Shown here: one piece after another, positions 35,335 through 44,237 of the stretch
Numbering within the stretch: the first letter of the stretch is position 1
Layout of the letters: each line of letters starts with the position of its first letter
Assembly (NCBI GenBank): GCA_018265835.1
Contig: JABLYK010000003.1
Location: 1-64,000, forward strand
Reading direction: 5' to 3'
Origin: Oscillospiraceae bacterium
GTDB taxonomy: Bacteria; Bacillota; Clostridia; Oscillospirales; Oscillospiraceae
DNA: 64,000 nucleotides
The notes under the pieces: model-generated
The model's input: only the letters and a program-made list of their open reading frames with translations
Told to the model about the DNA's origin: nothing
The model's database searches: none
Translations under genes and position numbers: made by a program

Positions 35335-37155
35335 ATGGATAAACTGAGAAACATTGCGATTATCGCCCACGTTGACCACGGAAAGACCACGCTGGTTGAC
35401 GAAATGCTCAAGCAGGGCGGCGCGTACCGCGAAAATCAGGAGGTTGTGGACCGGGTCATGGACTCGAACGACCTTGAGCGCGAGCGCGGTATCACCATTC
35501 TGGCCAAGAACACCGCCGTGCGCTACGGTGATACGAAAATCAACATTGTGGACACGCCGGGCCACGCCGATTTCGGCGGCGAGGTGGAGCGTGTGCTGAA
35601 GATGGTCAACGGCGTTCTTCTGCTCGTGGACGCAGCCGAAGGCCCCATGCCGCAGACCCGTTTTGTGCTGAGCAAGGCGCTGGAGCTGGGTCACCGCGTC
35701 ATCGTGGTCGTCAACAAGATCGACCGCCCCGACCAGCGCGTGCACGAGGTTGTGGACGAGGTGCTGGAGCTGCTGATGGATCTGAACGCGACGGACGAGC
35801 AGCTCGACTCCCCGATGCTGTTCTGCTCCGGCCGGCAGGGCACGGCGTCGTACTCGCCGGACGTTCCGGGAACCGACCTGCGTCCGCTGTTTGACACGAT
35901 TCTGGAATATATCCCCGGGCCCTCGATGGATGTGGACGCACCGTTTCAGATGCTGGTGTCCTCCATCGACTATAACGAATTTGTCGGCCGCATCGCCATC
36001 GGCCGCATCGAACGCGGCGTCATCCGGCAGAATCAGGAGATCGCCGTCTGCAACTACCACGCGCCGGACGAGCCTGCGAAAAAGGCAAAGGCCGTGTCCA
36101 TGTATCAGTTCGAGGGGCTGAACCGCGCCCCCGTGACGGAGGCGACTGCGGGCAACATCATCGCCCTCTCCGGCATTGGCGATATCACCATTGGCGACAC
36201 GATCTGCGCGCCGGACTGCGTGGAGCCGATCGAGTTCGTGAAGATCTCCGCCCCGACGCTGGAGATGACCTTCTCCGTCAACGATGGCCCGTTTGCCGGC
36301 CGCGAGGGCAAGTTTGTCACCAGCCGCCAGATCCGCGACCGCCTGTTCCGGGAAACGCTCAAGGACGTGTCCCTGCGCGTGAGCGAGATCGAAAATGCGA
36401 CCGACTCCTTCAACGTTGCCGGCCGCGGCGAAATGTCGCTCTCCATTCTCATTGAAACCATGCGCCGCGAGGGGTATGAGTTTCAGGTTTCGCCCCCGCG
36501 CGTGCTGTATCAGACGATCGACGGGCAGCGCTGCGAGCCGATCGAGCGCCTGGTGGCCGACGTGCCGACCGAGGCGGTCGGCGCCGTCATCGAAAAGGTC
36601 AGCAGCCGCAAGGGCGAGCTGCAGGAGATGATGCCCGTCGGCAAGCGCACCCGGCTGGAGTTTTTGGTTCCGTCGCGCGGCCTCTTCGGCTACCGCAACG
36701 AGTTTTTGACCGACACCAAGGGCGAGGGCATCATGGCCTCCGTTTTCGACAGCTACCAGCCCTATAAGGGCGACCTCTCCCGCCGCGGCACGGGCTCGCT
36801 CGTCGCGTTCGAAACGGGTGAGAGCGTTACCTACGGCCTCTTCAACGCGCAGGAGCGCGGCGTGCTGTTCATCGGGCCGGGCGTGCCGGTGTACGCCGGC
36901 ATGGTCGTCGGTTCATCCCCCAAGGCGGAGGACATCTCCGTCAACGTCTGCAAGAAAAAGCAGCTCACGAACATGCGCGCTGCCGGCTCCGACGAGGCGC
37001 TGCGCCTCGTGCCGCCGCGCCAGATGAGTCTGGAGCAGTGCATGGAGTTCCTCGCGGACGACGAGCTGCTGGAGGTCACGCCGAAAAACCTGCGCATCCG
37101 CAAGCGCATTCTGGATCATGGCCAGCGCATGAAGGCACAGCACGCTCAGAAGTGA
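35335..37155 (+). CDS. typA: ribosome-associated GTPase TypA/BipA
   Basis: This 606-residue translational GTPase has G1 AHVDHGKT near residue 11, G2 with RGITI, G3 [14 protein letters not shown] near residue 72, and G4 NKID near residue 127. EF-G-like domains follow ([27 protein letters not shown]) and the BipA-specific C-terminal domain ([17 protein letters not shown], split here; [13 protein letters not shown]). It acts in 50S assembly and stress growth. The ATG at 35335 follows AAAGGAAG. It is probably monocistronic. Confidence 0.96.
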   Translation: MDKLRNIAIIAHVDHGKTTLVDEMLKQGGAYRENQEVVDRVMDSNDLERERGITILAKNTAVRYGDTKINIVDTPGHADFGGEVERVLKMVNGVLLLVDAAEGPMPQTRFVLSKALELGHRVIVVVNKIDRPDQRVHEVVDEVLELLMDLNATDEQLDSPMLFCSGRQGTASYSPDVPGTDLRPLFDTILEYIPGPSMDVDAPFQMLVSSIDYNEFVGRIAIGRIERGVIRQNQEIAVCNYHAPDEPAKKAKAVSMYQFEGLNRAPVTEATAGNIIALSGIGDITIGDTICAPDCVEPIEFVKISAPTLEMTFSVNDGPFAGREGKFVTSRQIRDRLFRETLKDVSLRVSEIENATDSFNVAGRGEMSLSILIETMRREGYEFQVSPPRVLYQTIDGQRCEPIERLVADVPTEAVGAVIEKVSSRKGELQEMMPVGKRTRLEFLVPSRGLFGYRNEFLTDTKGEGIMASVFDSYQPYKGDLSRRGTGSLVAFETGESVTYGLFNAQERGVLFIGPGVPVYAGMVVGSSPKAEDISVNVCKKKQLTNMRAAGSDEALRLVPPRQMSLEQCMEFLADDELLEVTPKNLRIRKRILDHGQRMKAQHAQK

Positions 37156-37215
37156 CAGCGCAAGGTCATGGGGCGCCGCTTGCGGCGCTCCATTGACCGG
37201 CACTGTCATTCTTCG

Positions 37216-37256
37216 CCATTTCGTAACGAAACCGCTTCGCTGGGTTTCGTTACGAG
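37216..37256. repeat. 41-nt palindromic repeat, copy 1
   Basis: A 13-bp perfect stem (TCGTAACGAAACC with GGTTTCGTTACGA) around a 9-nt loop. Copy 2 is at 40001-40041; 36 of 41 bases agree and four of the five differences are compensatory. It lies between typA and the rpsO promoter. Confidence 0.75.
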
Positions 37257-37273
37257 TGAACGGAATTTTCTTC

Positions 37274-37302
37274 TTTACAAAAGAAGAAAAATATGATAGC
37301 AT
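37274..37302 (+). promoter_or_regulatory. candidate promoter of rpsO
   Basis: TTTACA (37274-37279), 17 bases, TAGCAT (37297-37302) with TG before the -10 (extended). It leaves a leader of about 105 bases before rpsO, with several GC-rich inverted repeats. Confidence 0.55.
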
Positions 37303-37413
37303 AACTAAGATTTCGCCCATGTGCCCGGATCCGGGAGACGGCCGGTTTGCTCCGGTGCCTTTCCACCCGGTTCTGCGCCAGCGGGCATGATAAAAAAGAA
37401 AGGAAGATTTCCC

Positions 37414-37680
37414 ATGATTACGAAGGAAGAAAAAACCGCCGTTATCGAAGCCAACAAGACGCACGAGGGCGACACCGGCTCGCCGGAGGTGCAGATCGCC
37501 ATCCTCACCGAGCGCATCCACCAGCTCACCGAGCACCTGAAGGTGCATCCCAACGACAAGCACAGCCGTCTGGGCATGTACAAGATGGTCGGTAAGCGCC
37601 GCCGCCTGCTCGACTACCTCGCCAAGAAGGACATCGAGCGCTATCGTGCAATCATTGCAAAGCTGGGCATCCGCAAGTAA
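37414..37680 (+). CDS. rpsO: 30S ribosomal protein S15
   Basis: This 88-residue S15 binds the 16S rRNA central domain. The conserved [11 protein letters not shown] near residue 22 and the [23 protein letters not shown] stretch (about 49-71) leave no doubt. The ATG at 37414 lies 9 bases after AAAGGAAG. Many bacteria regulate rpsO through an mRNA leader that mimics the rRNA site; the leader here is long enough (inference). It precedes pnp, the common order, but with a terminator between them. Confidence 0.97.
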   Translation: MITKEEKTAVIEANKTHEGDTGSPEVQIAILTERIHQLTEHLKVHPNDKHSRLGMYKMVGKRRRLLDYLAKKDIERYRAIIAKLGIRK

Positions 37681-37718
37681 GACCCCGCTTTTCCGAAGGG
37701 TATGAACGTTTGAGCATT

Positions 37719-37750
37719 GGGGGACAATTTCATATTGTCCCCCTGTTTTT
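37719..37750 (+). terminator. intrinsic terminator between rpsO and pnp
   Basis: Stem GGGGGACAAT (37719-37728) with its complement (37734-37743), loop TTCAT, then TGTTTTTT. Transcripts that start at rpsO should mostly stop here, so pnp needs read-through or its own promoter. Confidence 0.85.
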
Positions 37751-37798
37751 TAACGCTTCAGCCGGACAGACTACAAATGAAGCGCCTTCGCTTAGTAT

Positions 37799-37833
37799 TT
37801 GAAAATGCGCCTGGAAACAGGGCGTGTTTTCAA
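37799..37833 (+). other. long hairpin in the pnp leader
   Basis: TTGAAAATGCGCC pairs with GGGCGTGTTTTCAA around an 8-nt loop, about 45 bases before the pnp start. In E. coli a pnp leader hairpin is cut by RNase III and lets PNPase repress itself; this one could do the same (inference). Confidence 0.5.
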
Positions 37834-37878
37834 GTGCTATGCCCTGGCGCTTCCGAGAAAGAAAGGAGCGCAACCCCT

Positions 37879-39999
37879 ATGATTATCACACACAAGGAAT
37901 TCCCCAATTACAAGCGGTATGAGATCGACTACGAAGGCCGCCCGCTGGTGATGGAGGTCGGCAAGCTGGCAGAGCTGTGCAATGCTTCCGTCCTCGTGAC
38001 CTACGGCGAGACCACCGTGCTCGTCACCTGCACCGCCTCCGCCCGCCCGAAGGACGGCATCGACTACTTCCCGCTCGCCGTGGACTTCAACGAGAAGCTC
38101 TACGCCGTCGGCCGCATCCCCGGCAGCTTCATGCGCCGCGAGGGCAAGCCCAGCCTGCCCGCCGTGCTGGCCAGCCGCCTGATCGACCGCCCGATGCGTC
38201 CGCTGTTCCCCAGCGACCTGCGCAACGACGTGGTCATCGCCTGCGAGGTGCTGTCCGTTGACCGCGACTGCTCGCCGGAGATCACCGCCATGATCGGCGC
38301 CTCCGCCGCCGTGTCCATCTCCGACGTGCCGTTCAACGGCCCCATCGCCGGCATCGTGCTCGGCTGGGACGGCGAGAAGTACCTCTTCAACCCCACGCAG
38401 GAGGAGCGCAAGACCAACCGCATGATCACCACCATCGCCGCCACGCACAAGAAGATCGTCATGATCGAGTCCGAGGCCGATCAGGTGCCCGACGACGTGA
38501 TGTACGAGGGCATCGTGCAGGCGCACGAACACCTGCAGCCGGTGCTGGATCTCATCGACAAGATGGTTGCCGAGATCGGCAAGCCGAAGTTCGAGTACGA
38601 GCACGCCTCCTTTGACGAGGAGCTGTTCGAGCTGCTCTGCGCCAACGAGATGGAAGGCATGGAGCACTGCATGGACACCGACGACAAAAACATCCGCGAG
38701 GCGCGCGTGAACGAATGGATCGCCGCCGTTGAGGAAAAATACGAGGAAGAGCACCCCGATATGATGCAGTACATGGACGAGATCCTGTACAAGATGCAGA
38801 AGAAGATCGTCAAGAAATGGCTGCTCGCGGGTCACCGTGTGGATGGCCGCAAGATGAACGAGATCCGCCCGCTCGGCGCTGAGGTCGGCCTGATCCCGCG
38901 CGTGCACGGCTCCGGCCTGTTCACCCGCGGCCAGACGCAGGTGCTCTCCATCGCGACGCTTGCCACGCTCTCCATGGCGCAGAAGATGGACACCATCTGG
39001 GAAGAGGAAGAAAAGCGCTTCATGCACCACTACAACATGCCTTCCTACTCCACGGGCGAGGCGCGTGCCAGCCGCAGCACCAACCGCCGCGAGTATGGCC
39101 ACGGCGCGCTGGTCGAGAAGGCGCTGCAGAGCGTCATCCCGCCGGTCGAGGAGTTCCCGTATGCCATCCGTGTGGTGTCCGAGGTGCTGTCCTCCAACGG
39201 CTCCACGTCTCAGGGCTCCATCTGCGGCTCCACGCTGGCGTTGATGGACGCGGGCGTGCCGCTGAAGGCGCCCGTCGCCGGCATCTCCTGCGGCCTGATT
39301 CAGGATGGCGACGATTTCACCACCTTTATCGACATTCAGGGCGTTGAGGACTTCCACGGCGAGATGGACTTCAAGGTCGCCGGCACGAAGGACGGCATCA
39401 CCGCCATTCAGATGGACCTGAAGAACGACGGCCTCAAGCATGAGATCGTCAAGGAGGCGTTCCAGATCACCCGCGAGGCGCGGTTCCAGATTCTCGACGA
39501 GATCATGCTTCAGGCGATCCCCGAGCCGCGCAAGGAGCTGGCAAAGTCCGCCCCGAAGATGATCCAGATGAAGATCAACCCCGACAAGATCCGCGAAGTC
39601 ATCGGCTCCGGCGGCAAGGTCATCCAGAAGATCTGCGCCGACACCGGCTGCAAGATCGACATCGACGACGACGGCAGCATTTTCATTGCCTCCGAGGACA
39701 TCGAGGCCTGCCGCGCCGCGCGCACGACCATCGAGAACATTGTCTTCGAGCCGGAGGTCGGCGCCCTGTACTACGGCAAGGTTTCCAACATCCGCTCCGA
39801 GTTCGGCGCGTGGGTGGAGCTGGCGCCGGGCAAGGACGGTCTCGTGAAGATCAAGGATCTCGAGTTCAAGCGCACCGAGAAGGTCGAGGATGTCCTCAAG
39901 CTCGGCGATATGACGTGGGTCAAGGTCATGAACATTGACGACCGCGGCCGCGTCGATCTCTCCCGCAAGGACGCCATGCGCGAAAAGGGCTTAATGTAA
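37879..39999 (+). CDS. pnp: polyribonucleotide nucleotidyltransferase (PNPase)
   Basis: This 706-residue PNPase degrades RNA 3' to 5' by phosphorolysis. Two RNase PH domains are visible (first with SFMRREGKPS and RLIDRPMRPLFP, second with LFTRGQTQVLSIATL and SSNGSTSQGSICGSTLALMDAG, split for length), then a KH domain (IREVIGSGGKVI near residue 573) and an S1 domain (GALYYGKVSNIRSEFGAWVEL region). The end is short after S1. The ATG at 37879 follows AAAGGAGC. Confidence 0.97.
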   Translation: MIITHKEFPNYKRYEIDYEGRPLVMEVGKLAELCNASVLVTYGETTVLVTCTASARPKDGIDYFPLAVDFNEKLYAVGRIPGSFMRREGKPSLPAVLASRLIDRPMRPLFPSDLRNDVVIACEVLSVDRDCSPEITAMIGASAAVSISDVPFNGPIAGIVLGWDGEKYLFNPTQEERKTNRMITTIAATHKKIVMIESEADQVPDDVMYEGIVQAHEHLQPVLDLIDKMVAEIGKPKFEYEHASFDEELFELLCANEMEGMEHCMDTDDKNIREARVNEWIAAVEEKYEEEHPDMMQYMDEILYKMQKKIVKKWLLAGHRVDGRKMNEIRPLGAEVGLIPRVHGSGLFTRGQTQVLSIATLATLSMAQKMDTIWEEEEKRFMHHYNMPSYSTGEARASRSTNRREYGHGALVEKALQSVIPPVEEFPYAIRVVSEVLSSNGSTSQGSICGSTLALMDAGVPLKAPVAGISCGLIQDGDDFTTFIDIQGVEDFHGEMDFKVAGTKDGITAIQMDLKNDGLKHEIVKEAFQITREARFQILDEIMLQAIPEPRKELAKSAPKMIQMKINPDKIREVIGSGGKVIQKICADTGCKIDIDDDGSIFIASEDIEACRAARTTIENIVFEPEVGALYYGKVSNIRSEFGAWVELAPGKDGLVKIKDLEFKRTEKVEDVLKLGDMTWVKVMNIDDRGRVDLSRKDAMREKGLM

Positions 40000-40000
40000 T

Positions 40001-40041
40001 CCATTTCGTCACGGAACCGCTGCGCTGGGTTCCGTGACGAG
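40001..40041. repeat. 41-nt palindromic repeat, copy 2
   Basis: Starts two bases after the pnp stop. Compared with copy 1 (37216-37256), stem pair A-T at positions 10/36 is C-G here and pair A-T at 14/32 is G-C, so the 13-bp stem is intact; the fifth difference is in the loop. A degenerate left-arm-like stretch recurs at about 40147-40164. Confidence 0.75.
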
Positions 40042-40125
40042 GGGGGATTGCACTCCGCTCTGCGCACGCGCAAGCGCGCACGTTCGCTCTGCGAGGCCTG
40101 AGGTTCCTAGAAGTCAAAACGGATT

Positions 40126-40153
40126 TGGGCGGGGCACAAGCTCCGCCCATTTT
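40126..40153 (+). terminator. terminator downstream of pnp
   Basis: TGGGCGG paired with CCGCCCA around a 10-nt loop, followed by TTTTG, just before the ribosome binding site of the M16 peptidase gene. Confidence 0.6.
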
Positions 40154-40171
40154 GTAACGGAGACGATTGCT

Positions 40172-41422
40172 ATGTATGAAAAAATGACGCTCCCGAACGG
40201 GGTGCGGATTGTTTATGAGCACGTGGCGCACGTGCGTTCGGCGGCCATCGGCGTGTGGGTCGGCGTCGGCTCGCGGTACGAGAAGGCAGGCGAGGCCGGC
40301 AGCGCGCACTTTATCGAGCACATGCTCTTCAAGGGCACAGCGCAGCACACGGCGGCGGAGCTTGCAGAGCGGATGGACGCCATCGGCGGGCAGGTTAACG
40401 CCTATACCACGCGCGAAGCCACCTGCTTCTACGCCCGCGTGCTCGACACGCACCTCGACCGCGCCGTTGACCTGCTTTCGGAGATGTTTTTCGATTCGAA
40501 CTTTTCCGACGCGGATGCGGAAAACGAGCGCGGCGTAATTTTAGAGGAAATTGATATGTACGAGGACACGCCGGAGGATCTGGTGACCGAGCGGCTTATT
40601 TCCGCCGCGTTCCCCGGCCCGCTGGGGCGGCCGGTGCTCGGCCGGCCTGCCACGCTCCGGCGCATGACGGGCGGCAGCCTGCGCGCGTTCAAGGAGCGGT
40701 ATTATATCGCGCCGCGCATCGTCATCGCCATCTCCGGCAGCTTCACGCAGGCGAACATCGACCGCATTGCGCAGCGGTTTTCCGCGCTGGAGCGGCAGCC
40801 CGACCTGACCATGCCCGGCGGCAGCTATACGCCCGCGCTCTGCACGAAGCGCAAGGCCATCGAGCAAAACCAGATCACGCTGGGCTTTCCCGGCATCCCG
40901 ACGGGCGGGGACGAGCGGTTTGCGATGAACCTGCTCTCGTCCATCCTCGGCGGCAACATGTCCTCCCGCCTGTTCCAGACCGTGCGCGAAAAGCACGGCC
41001 TGTGCTACGCGGTGTACAGCTTCATGGCGGGCTTCATTGACTGCGGCATGTTCGGCGTGTCCACCGCCGTGGGGCGCGATACGGAGCGCCGCGCGCTGGA
41101 GCTGATCCTGGAGGAGCTGGAGAAGTTTCGCCAAGACGGCGTCACGCAATCGGAGCTGGACCGTGCGCGCGAGCAGGTCACCGCGAGCGTCCTGCTTGCG
41201 GAGGAGTCCACCGCCTCGCACATGAACAAGCTCGGCTATTCCGAGCTGTTTCTCGGCGGTGCGGTGCCTGCGCAGGAGATTTTGCAGCGGTATGACGCAA
41301 TCACGCGGGAAGACATCCTTGCGTTGGCGCAGCGGACGCTGGATTTTGACCGGATGTCGTTTTCAGCAGTCGGCCGCATCCGCCCGGCGGAGGACTACAG
41401 GGCGCTTTTGAAAGCGGAATAA
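40172..41422 (+). CDS. M16-family zinc peptidase (processing peptidase-like)
   Basis: This 416-residue protease has the inverted zinc motif HFIEH near residue 49 with the third ligand in the downstream ENERGVILEEI region near residue 125, and the inactive second M16 repeat (LGFPGIPTGGDERFAMNLLSSILGGNMSSRLFQ region, about 232-265). It resembles Bacillus YmxG/MlpA and mitochondrial processing peptidase beta; substrates in bacteria are poorly known. The gene often lies after pnp in Firmicutes. The ATG at 40172 follows ACGGAGACG. Confidence 0.92.
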   Translation: MYEKMTLPNGVRIVYEHVAHVRSAAIGVWVGVGSRYEKAGEAGSAHFIEHMLFKGTAQHTAAELAERMDAIGGQVNAYTTREATCFYARVLDTHLDRAVDLLSEMFFDSNFSDADAENERGVILEEIDMYEDTPEDLVTERLISAAFPGPLGRPVLGRPATLRRMTGGSLRAFKERYYIAPRIVIAISGSFTQANIDRIAQRFSALERQPDLTMPGGSYTPALCTKRKAIEQNQITLGFPGIPTGGDERFAMNLLSSILGGNMSSRLFQTVREKHGLCYAVYSFMAGFIDCGMFGVSTAVGRDTERRALELILEELEKFRQDGVTQSELDRAREQVTASVLLAEESTASHMNKLGYSELFLGGAVPAQEILQRYDAITREDILALAQRTLDFDRMSFSAVGRIRPAEDYRALLKAE

Positions 41423-41427
41423 CATGG

Positions 41428-41463
41428 ATCCCCCGGCAAAGCTTGCGCTTTGCCGGGGGATGC
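41428..41463 (+). terminator. terminator after the M16 peptidase gene
   Basis: A 15-bp perfect stem (ATCCCCCGGCAAAGC and its complement) with a 4-nt loop; the T-run is short. It overlaps the promoter of the next gene. Confidence 0.7.
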
Positions 41464-41471
41464 TTTATAAT
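41443..41471 (+). promoter_or_regulatory. candidate promoter overlapping the terminator stem
   Basis: TTGCGC (41443-41448), 17 bases, TATAAT (41466-41471). The -35 lies in the loop of the terminator hairpin. Confidence 0.55.
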
Positions 41472-41502
41472 CAAGGTAGAAACATGCAGAAGGAGGAATA
41501 CC

Positions 41503-41838
41503 ATGGGCACAGCTGAAATCGTTGTCTGGATTCTGTGCGTTGGTGGCACTGCCGCGCTGTGCACCGGCATCGGCATCTATGCCATGCACCGGAAGGACCC
41601 TATGTGGTTCTGGGCAGGCTCCACCGTCCGGCCGGAGAGCATCACCGATATTCCGGCCTACAACCGGGAAAACGGCTGGATGTGGATCCTCTATTCCATC
41701 CCGTTTTGGATCGGCACCGGTCTCGGGTTGTATTGGCCGAAGCTTGGTTCCGCCATCCTCACCTTGTCCTGCACCGTCGGTATCGCGTGGCTCATTTGGC
41801 GCTATCAGCGGATTTTGAAGAAATATCAGAGATATTGA
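41503..41838 (+). CDS. small membrane protein (hypothetical)
   Basis: A 111-residue protein with three hydrophobic segments (about residues 5-25, 59-75 and 80-98) and a Trp-rich loop (DPMWFWAG, then NRENGWMWILYSIPFW). A basic tail (RYQRILKKYQRY) suggests a cytoplasmic C-terminus. It resembles small clostridial membrane proteins of the DUF3784 kind, but I cannot assign it firmly. The ATG at 41503 follows AGGAGGA and the gene has its own promoter and terminator, so it is expressed alone. Confidence 0.75.
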   Translation: MGTAEIVVWILCVGGTAALCTGIGIYAMHRKDPMWFWAGSTVRPESITDIPAYNRENGWMWILYSIPFWIGTGLGLYWPKLGSAILTLSCTVGIAWLIWRYQRILKKYQRY

Positions 41839-41840
41839 TA

Positions 41841-41881
41841 CACGAAAAAACACCCGGATATCGTCCGGGTGTTTTTTCGTG
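41841..41881. terminator. bidirectional terminator between small membrane protein and asd
   Basis: A perfect 18-bp stem (CACGAAAAAACACCCGGA and its complement) with a 5-nt loop and six-base T-runs on both strands. Confidence 0.9.
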
Positions 41882-41888
41882 TTCATTT

Positions 41889-42893
41889 TCACTCCGCGAT
41901 CAGCAGTTCTGCGATCTGGATGCAGTTGGTTGCGGCGCCCTTGCGAACCTGGTCGCCGCAGCACCAGAGGCACAGGCCGTTTTCGTCGGTCAGGTCGGGG
42001 CGGATGCGGCCGACGAAGACGAGATCCTGATTCGACGTGTCCAGCGGCATGGGGTACTGCAACGCGTCGAGATCGTCCACCAGACGGCAGCCGGGAGCGG
42101 CGGCGATGGCCGCGCGAGCCTCCTCGACGGAGATCTTTTTTTCAAAATGCAGCGACACGGAGATCGAATGGCTGCGCACGACCGGCACGCGCACGCAGGT
42201 GCAGGAGACCTTCATCTCCGGCAGGTGCATGATTTTGCGCCCCTCGTTTTGCAGCTTCATCTCCTCGGAGGTGTAGCCGCAGCACTGCTCTCCGCCGATC
42301 TGCGGGATGACGTTGTAGGCGATCTGGTAGGAGAACACCTTCGGCTCGTAGGCCTTGCCCTCGCGCAGGGCTTCGACCTCGTTCTGCAGCTCAATGGGGC
42401 CGCCTGCGCCCGCGCCGGACACGGCCTGATAGGTGGATGCCACCATGGCCTTGATGGGCGAAAGCTGCCGCAGCGCGTTTACGGCGGTGACGGTGATCGT
42501 GGTGGAGCAATTGGGGTTTGCGATGATGCCGTGGTGCTTCTTGACGTCCTCGGGGTTTACCTCCGGCACGACGAGCGGCACGTCCGGGTCCAGCCGGAAG
42601 GCGGAGGAATTGTCCACAAACACCGCGCCGGACTTTACAATTGCAGGCGCAAAGCGCTCGGCAATGTCGTTTTCCGCTGCGCCGAGGACGATGTCGATGC
42701 CCTCAAACGCCTCGTCGCGCGCTTCCTCGATGACAATGTCCTGACCGCGCCACTGCACGACCTTGCCCGCGCTGCGCGCGCTGGCGAGCAGGTGCAGCTC
42801 CGAAACGGGGAAGCTGCGCTCTTCGAGAATCTTCATCATTTCCTTGCCGACGGCGCCGCTGGCGCCCAGAATGGCGACTTTATATTGTTTCAT
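41889..42893 (-). CDS. asd: aspartate-semialdehyde dehydrogenase
   Basis: This 334-residue enzyme reduces aspartyl phosphate to the semialdehyde shared by lysine, threonine and methionine synthesis. The NADP loop GASGAVGKEM is at residues 10-19; the catalytic Cys is in ANPNCSTT near residue 130, the substrate Gln in STYQAVSGAG near residue 158, and the catalytic His in VRSHSISV near residue 244. It is the last gene of hom-lysC-asd, which supplies the common aspartate branch. The next gene upstream is 18 bases away. Confidence 0.95.
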   Translation of the reverse strand: MKQYKVAILGASGAVGKEMMKILEERSFPVSELHLLASARSAGKVVQWRGQDIVIEEARDEAFEGIDIVLGAAENDIAERFAPAIVKSGAVFVDNSSAFRLDPDVPLVVPEVNPEDVKKHHGIIANPNCSTTITVTAVNALRQLSPIKAMVASTYQAVSGAGAGGPIELQNEVEALREGKAYEPKVFSYQIAYNVIPQIGGEQCCGYTSEEMKLQNEGRKIMHLPEMKVSCTCVRVPVVRSHSISVSLHFEKKISVEEARAAIAAAPGCRLVDDLDALQYPMPLDTSNQDLVFVGRIRPDLTDENGLCLWCCGDQVRKGAATNCIQIAELLIAE

Positions 42894-42911
42894 GGTTGAT
42901 ATTCCTCCTGA

Positions 42912-44228
42912 TTATTTTACAAAGCTGTTGTACAGCACCTGAATGGCGCTGGCGAAGTCCTTCGTATCGACGCCGACGATGATGTTCAGCTCGTCCGGCC
43001 CCTGCGAGATCATGCGGATGTTGATGCCGTTTTCGCCGAGGGTGGCGAAAATCTTGCCCGAAACGCCGGGCTGGAACACCATCTTGCGGCCGACCGCCGC
43101 GACGATGGAGATGTTTTCGGTGACCTTAATGCTGTCCGGCTTCAGCGCCTTTTGAATTTCGCCGAGAATCGAATACAGGCACGGCGCGACCTTATCGCTC
43201 GATACGACGAGGGACAGGCAGTCGATGCCGCTCGGCGCATACTCAACGCTGATGTCGTGGCTCTCGAAAATCTCAAAAATCTGCCGGAACGTGCCGACGG
43301 TCGAGGACATGCCGTTTTTGGCGATGGTGACGATGGAGAAATTCTTTTTCCCGGCGATGCCGGTGATGAACCGGTGCTCGGCGTCCTCCGAATCGTCGAA
43401 TTCCTCCATGATGAGCGTGCCGGGGTGGTTGGGGTCGTTCGTGTTGCGGATGTTGAGGGGGATGTTCTTTTCCCGCACGGGGAAGACGGTGCCCTCGTGC
43501 AGCACCTGCGCGCCGACGAAGCTCAGCTCGCGCAGCTCGTTGTAGGTGATGCGCTCGATGGGCAGCGGGTTTTCCACGATGCGCGGGTCGGCCATCAGGA
43601 TGCCGGACACGTCCGTCCAGTTTTCGTACACGTCCGCGTCCAGCGCCGCCGCGGCGAGCGCGCCGGTGATGTCGCTGCCGCCGCGCGTGAGTGTGCGGAT
43701 GCGCCCGTCCGGCATCACGCCGTAAAAGCCCGGAATGACCACGCTGCGCCCCTCGGCCAGCCGCCGCAGCTCCTCGTAGGAGGCCTCCTGGTCGATGGAG
43801 CCGTCGAACTTGAATTTCAGCCACAGCTTCGCGTCCAGAAAGTCGAAGCCGAGGTAGTCCGCCATCAGCAGGGCGGAGAAATACTCGCCCCGCGACACCA
43901 GCTCGTCCTGTGAGATACCGCGCTCCATCTGCGCGCGCAGGGCGGCAAGCTCGCGTTCAATATCGGTGCTGAGACCGCATTCGTTGCGGATGGAGACATA
44001 GCGGTCGGCGATCATCTGAAACACGCTGTCGCAGCTCACGCCGTACTGCAGGTGCGCGTAGCACAGATACAGCAGGTCGGTGAGCTTGTGGTCACCGGAA
44101 TCGCGCTTGCCCGCGGCGGATACGACCACCACGCGGCGCGCGGGATCGGCCTGCACGATGCTGCGCACCTTTGCAAACTGCTTGGCGTCCGCCATCGACG
44201 AGCCGCCGAATTTGACTACTTTCAGCAT
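42912..44228 (-). CDS. lysC: aspartate kinase with C-terminal ACT domains
   Basis: This 438-residue aspartokinase starts LKVVKFGGSSMAD (ATP-binding KFGGSS), has the RGEYFSALLM substrate region near residue 142 and LTRGGSDITGALAAAAL near residue 186, and then two ACT domains (about 300-435; IVTIAKNGMSSTVG and NISIVAAVGRKM with GINIRMISQG). ACT domains bind end-product amino acids, so this is the likely feedback point of the operon, as the Hom beside it lacks one. It lies 9 bases after hom. Confidence 0.95.
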   Translation of the reverse strand: MLKVVKFGGSSMADAKQFAKVRSIVQADPARRVVVVSAAGKRDSGDHKLTDLLYLCYAHLQYGVSCDSVFQMIADRYVSIRNECGLSTDIERELAALRAQMERGISQDELVSRGEYFSALLMADYLGFDFLDAKLWLKFKFDGSIDQEASYEELRRLAEGRSVVIPGFYGVMPDGRIRTLTRGGSDITGALAAAALDADVYENWTDVSGILMADPRIVENPLPIERITYNELRELSFVGAQVLHEGTVFPVREKNIPLNIRNTNDPNHPGTLIMEEFDDSEDAEHRFITGIAGKKNFSIVTIAKNGMSSTVGTFRQIFEIFESHDISVEYAPSGIDCLSLVVSSDKVAPCLYSILGEIQKALKPDSIKVTENISIVAAVGRKMVFQPGVSGKIFATLGENGINIRMISQGPDELNIIVGVDTKDFASAIQVLYNSFVK

Positions 44229-44237
44229 GGCGGCACC

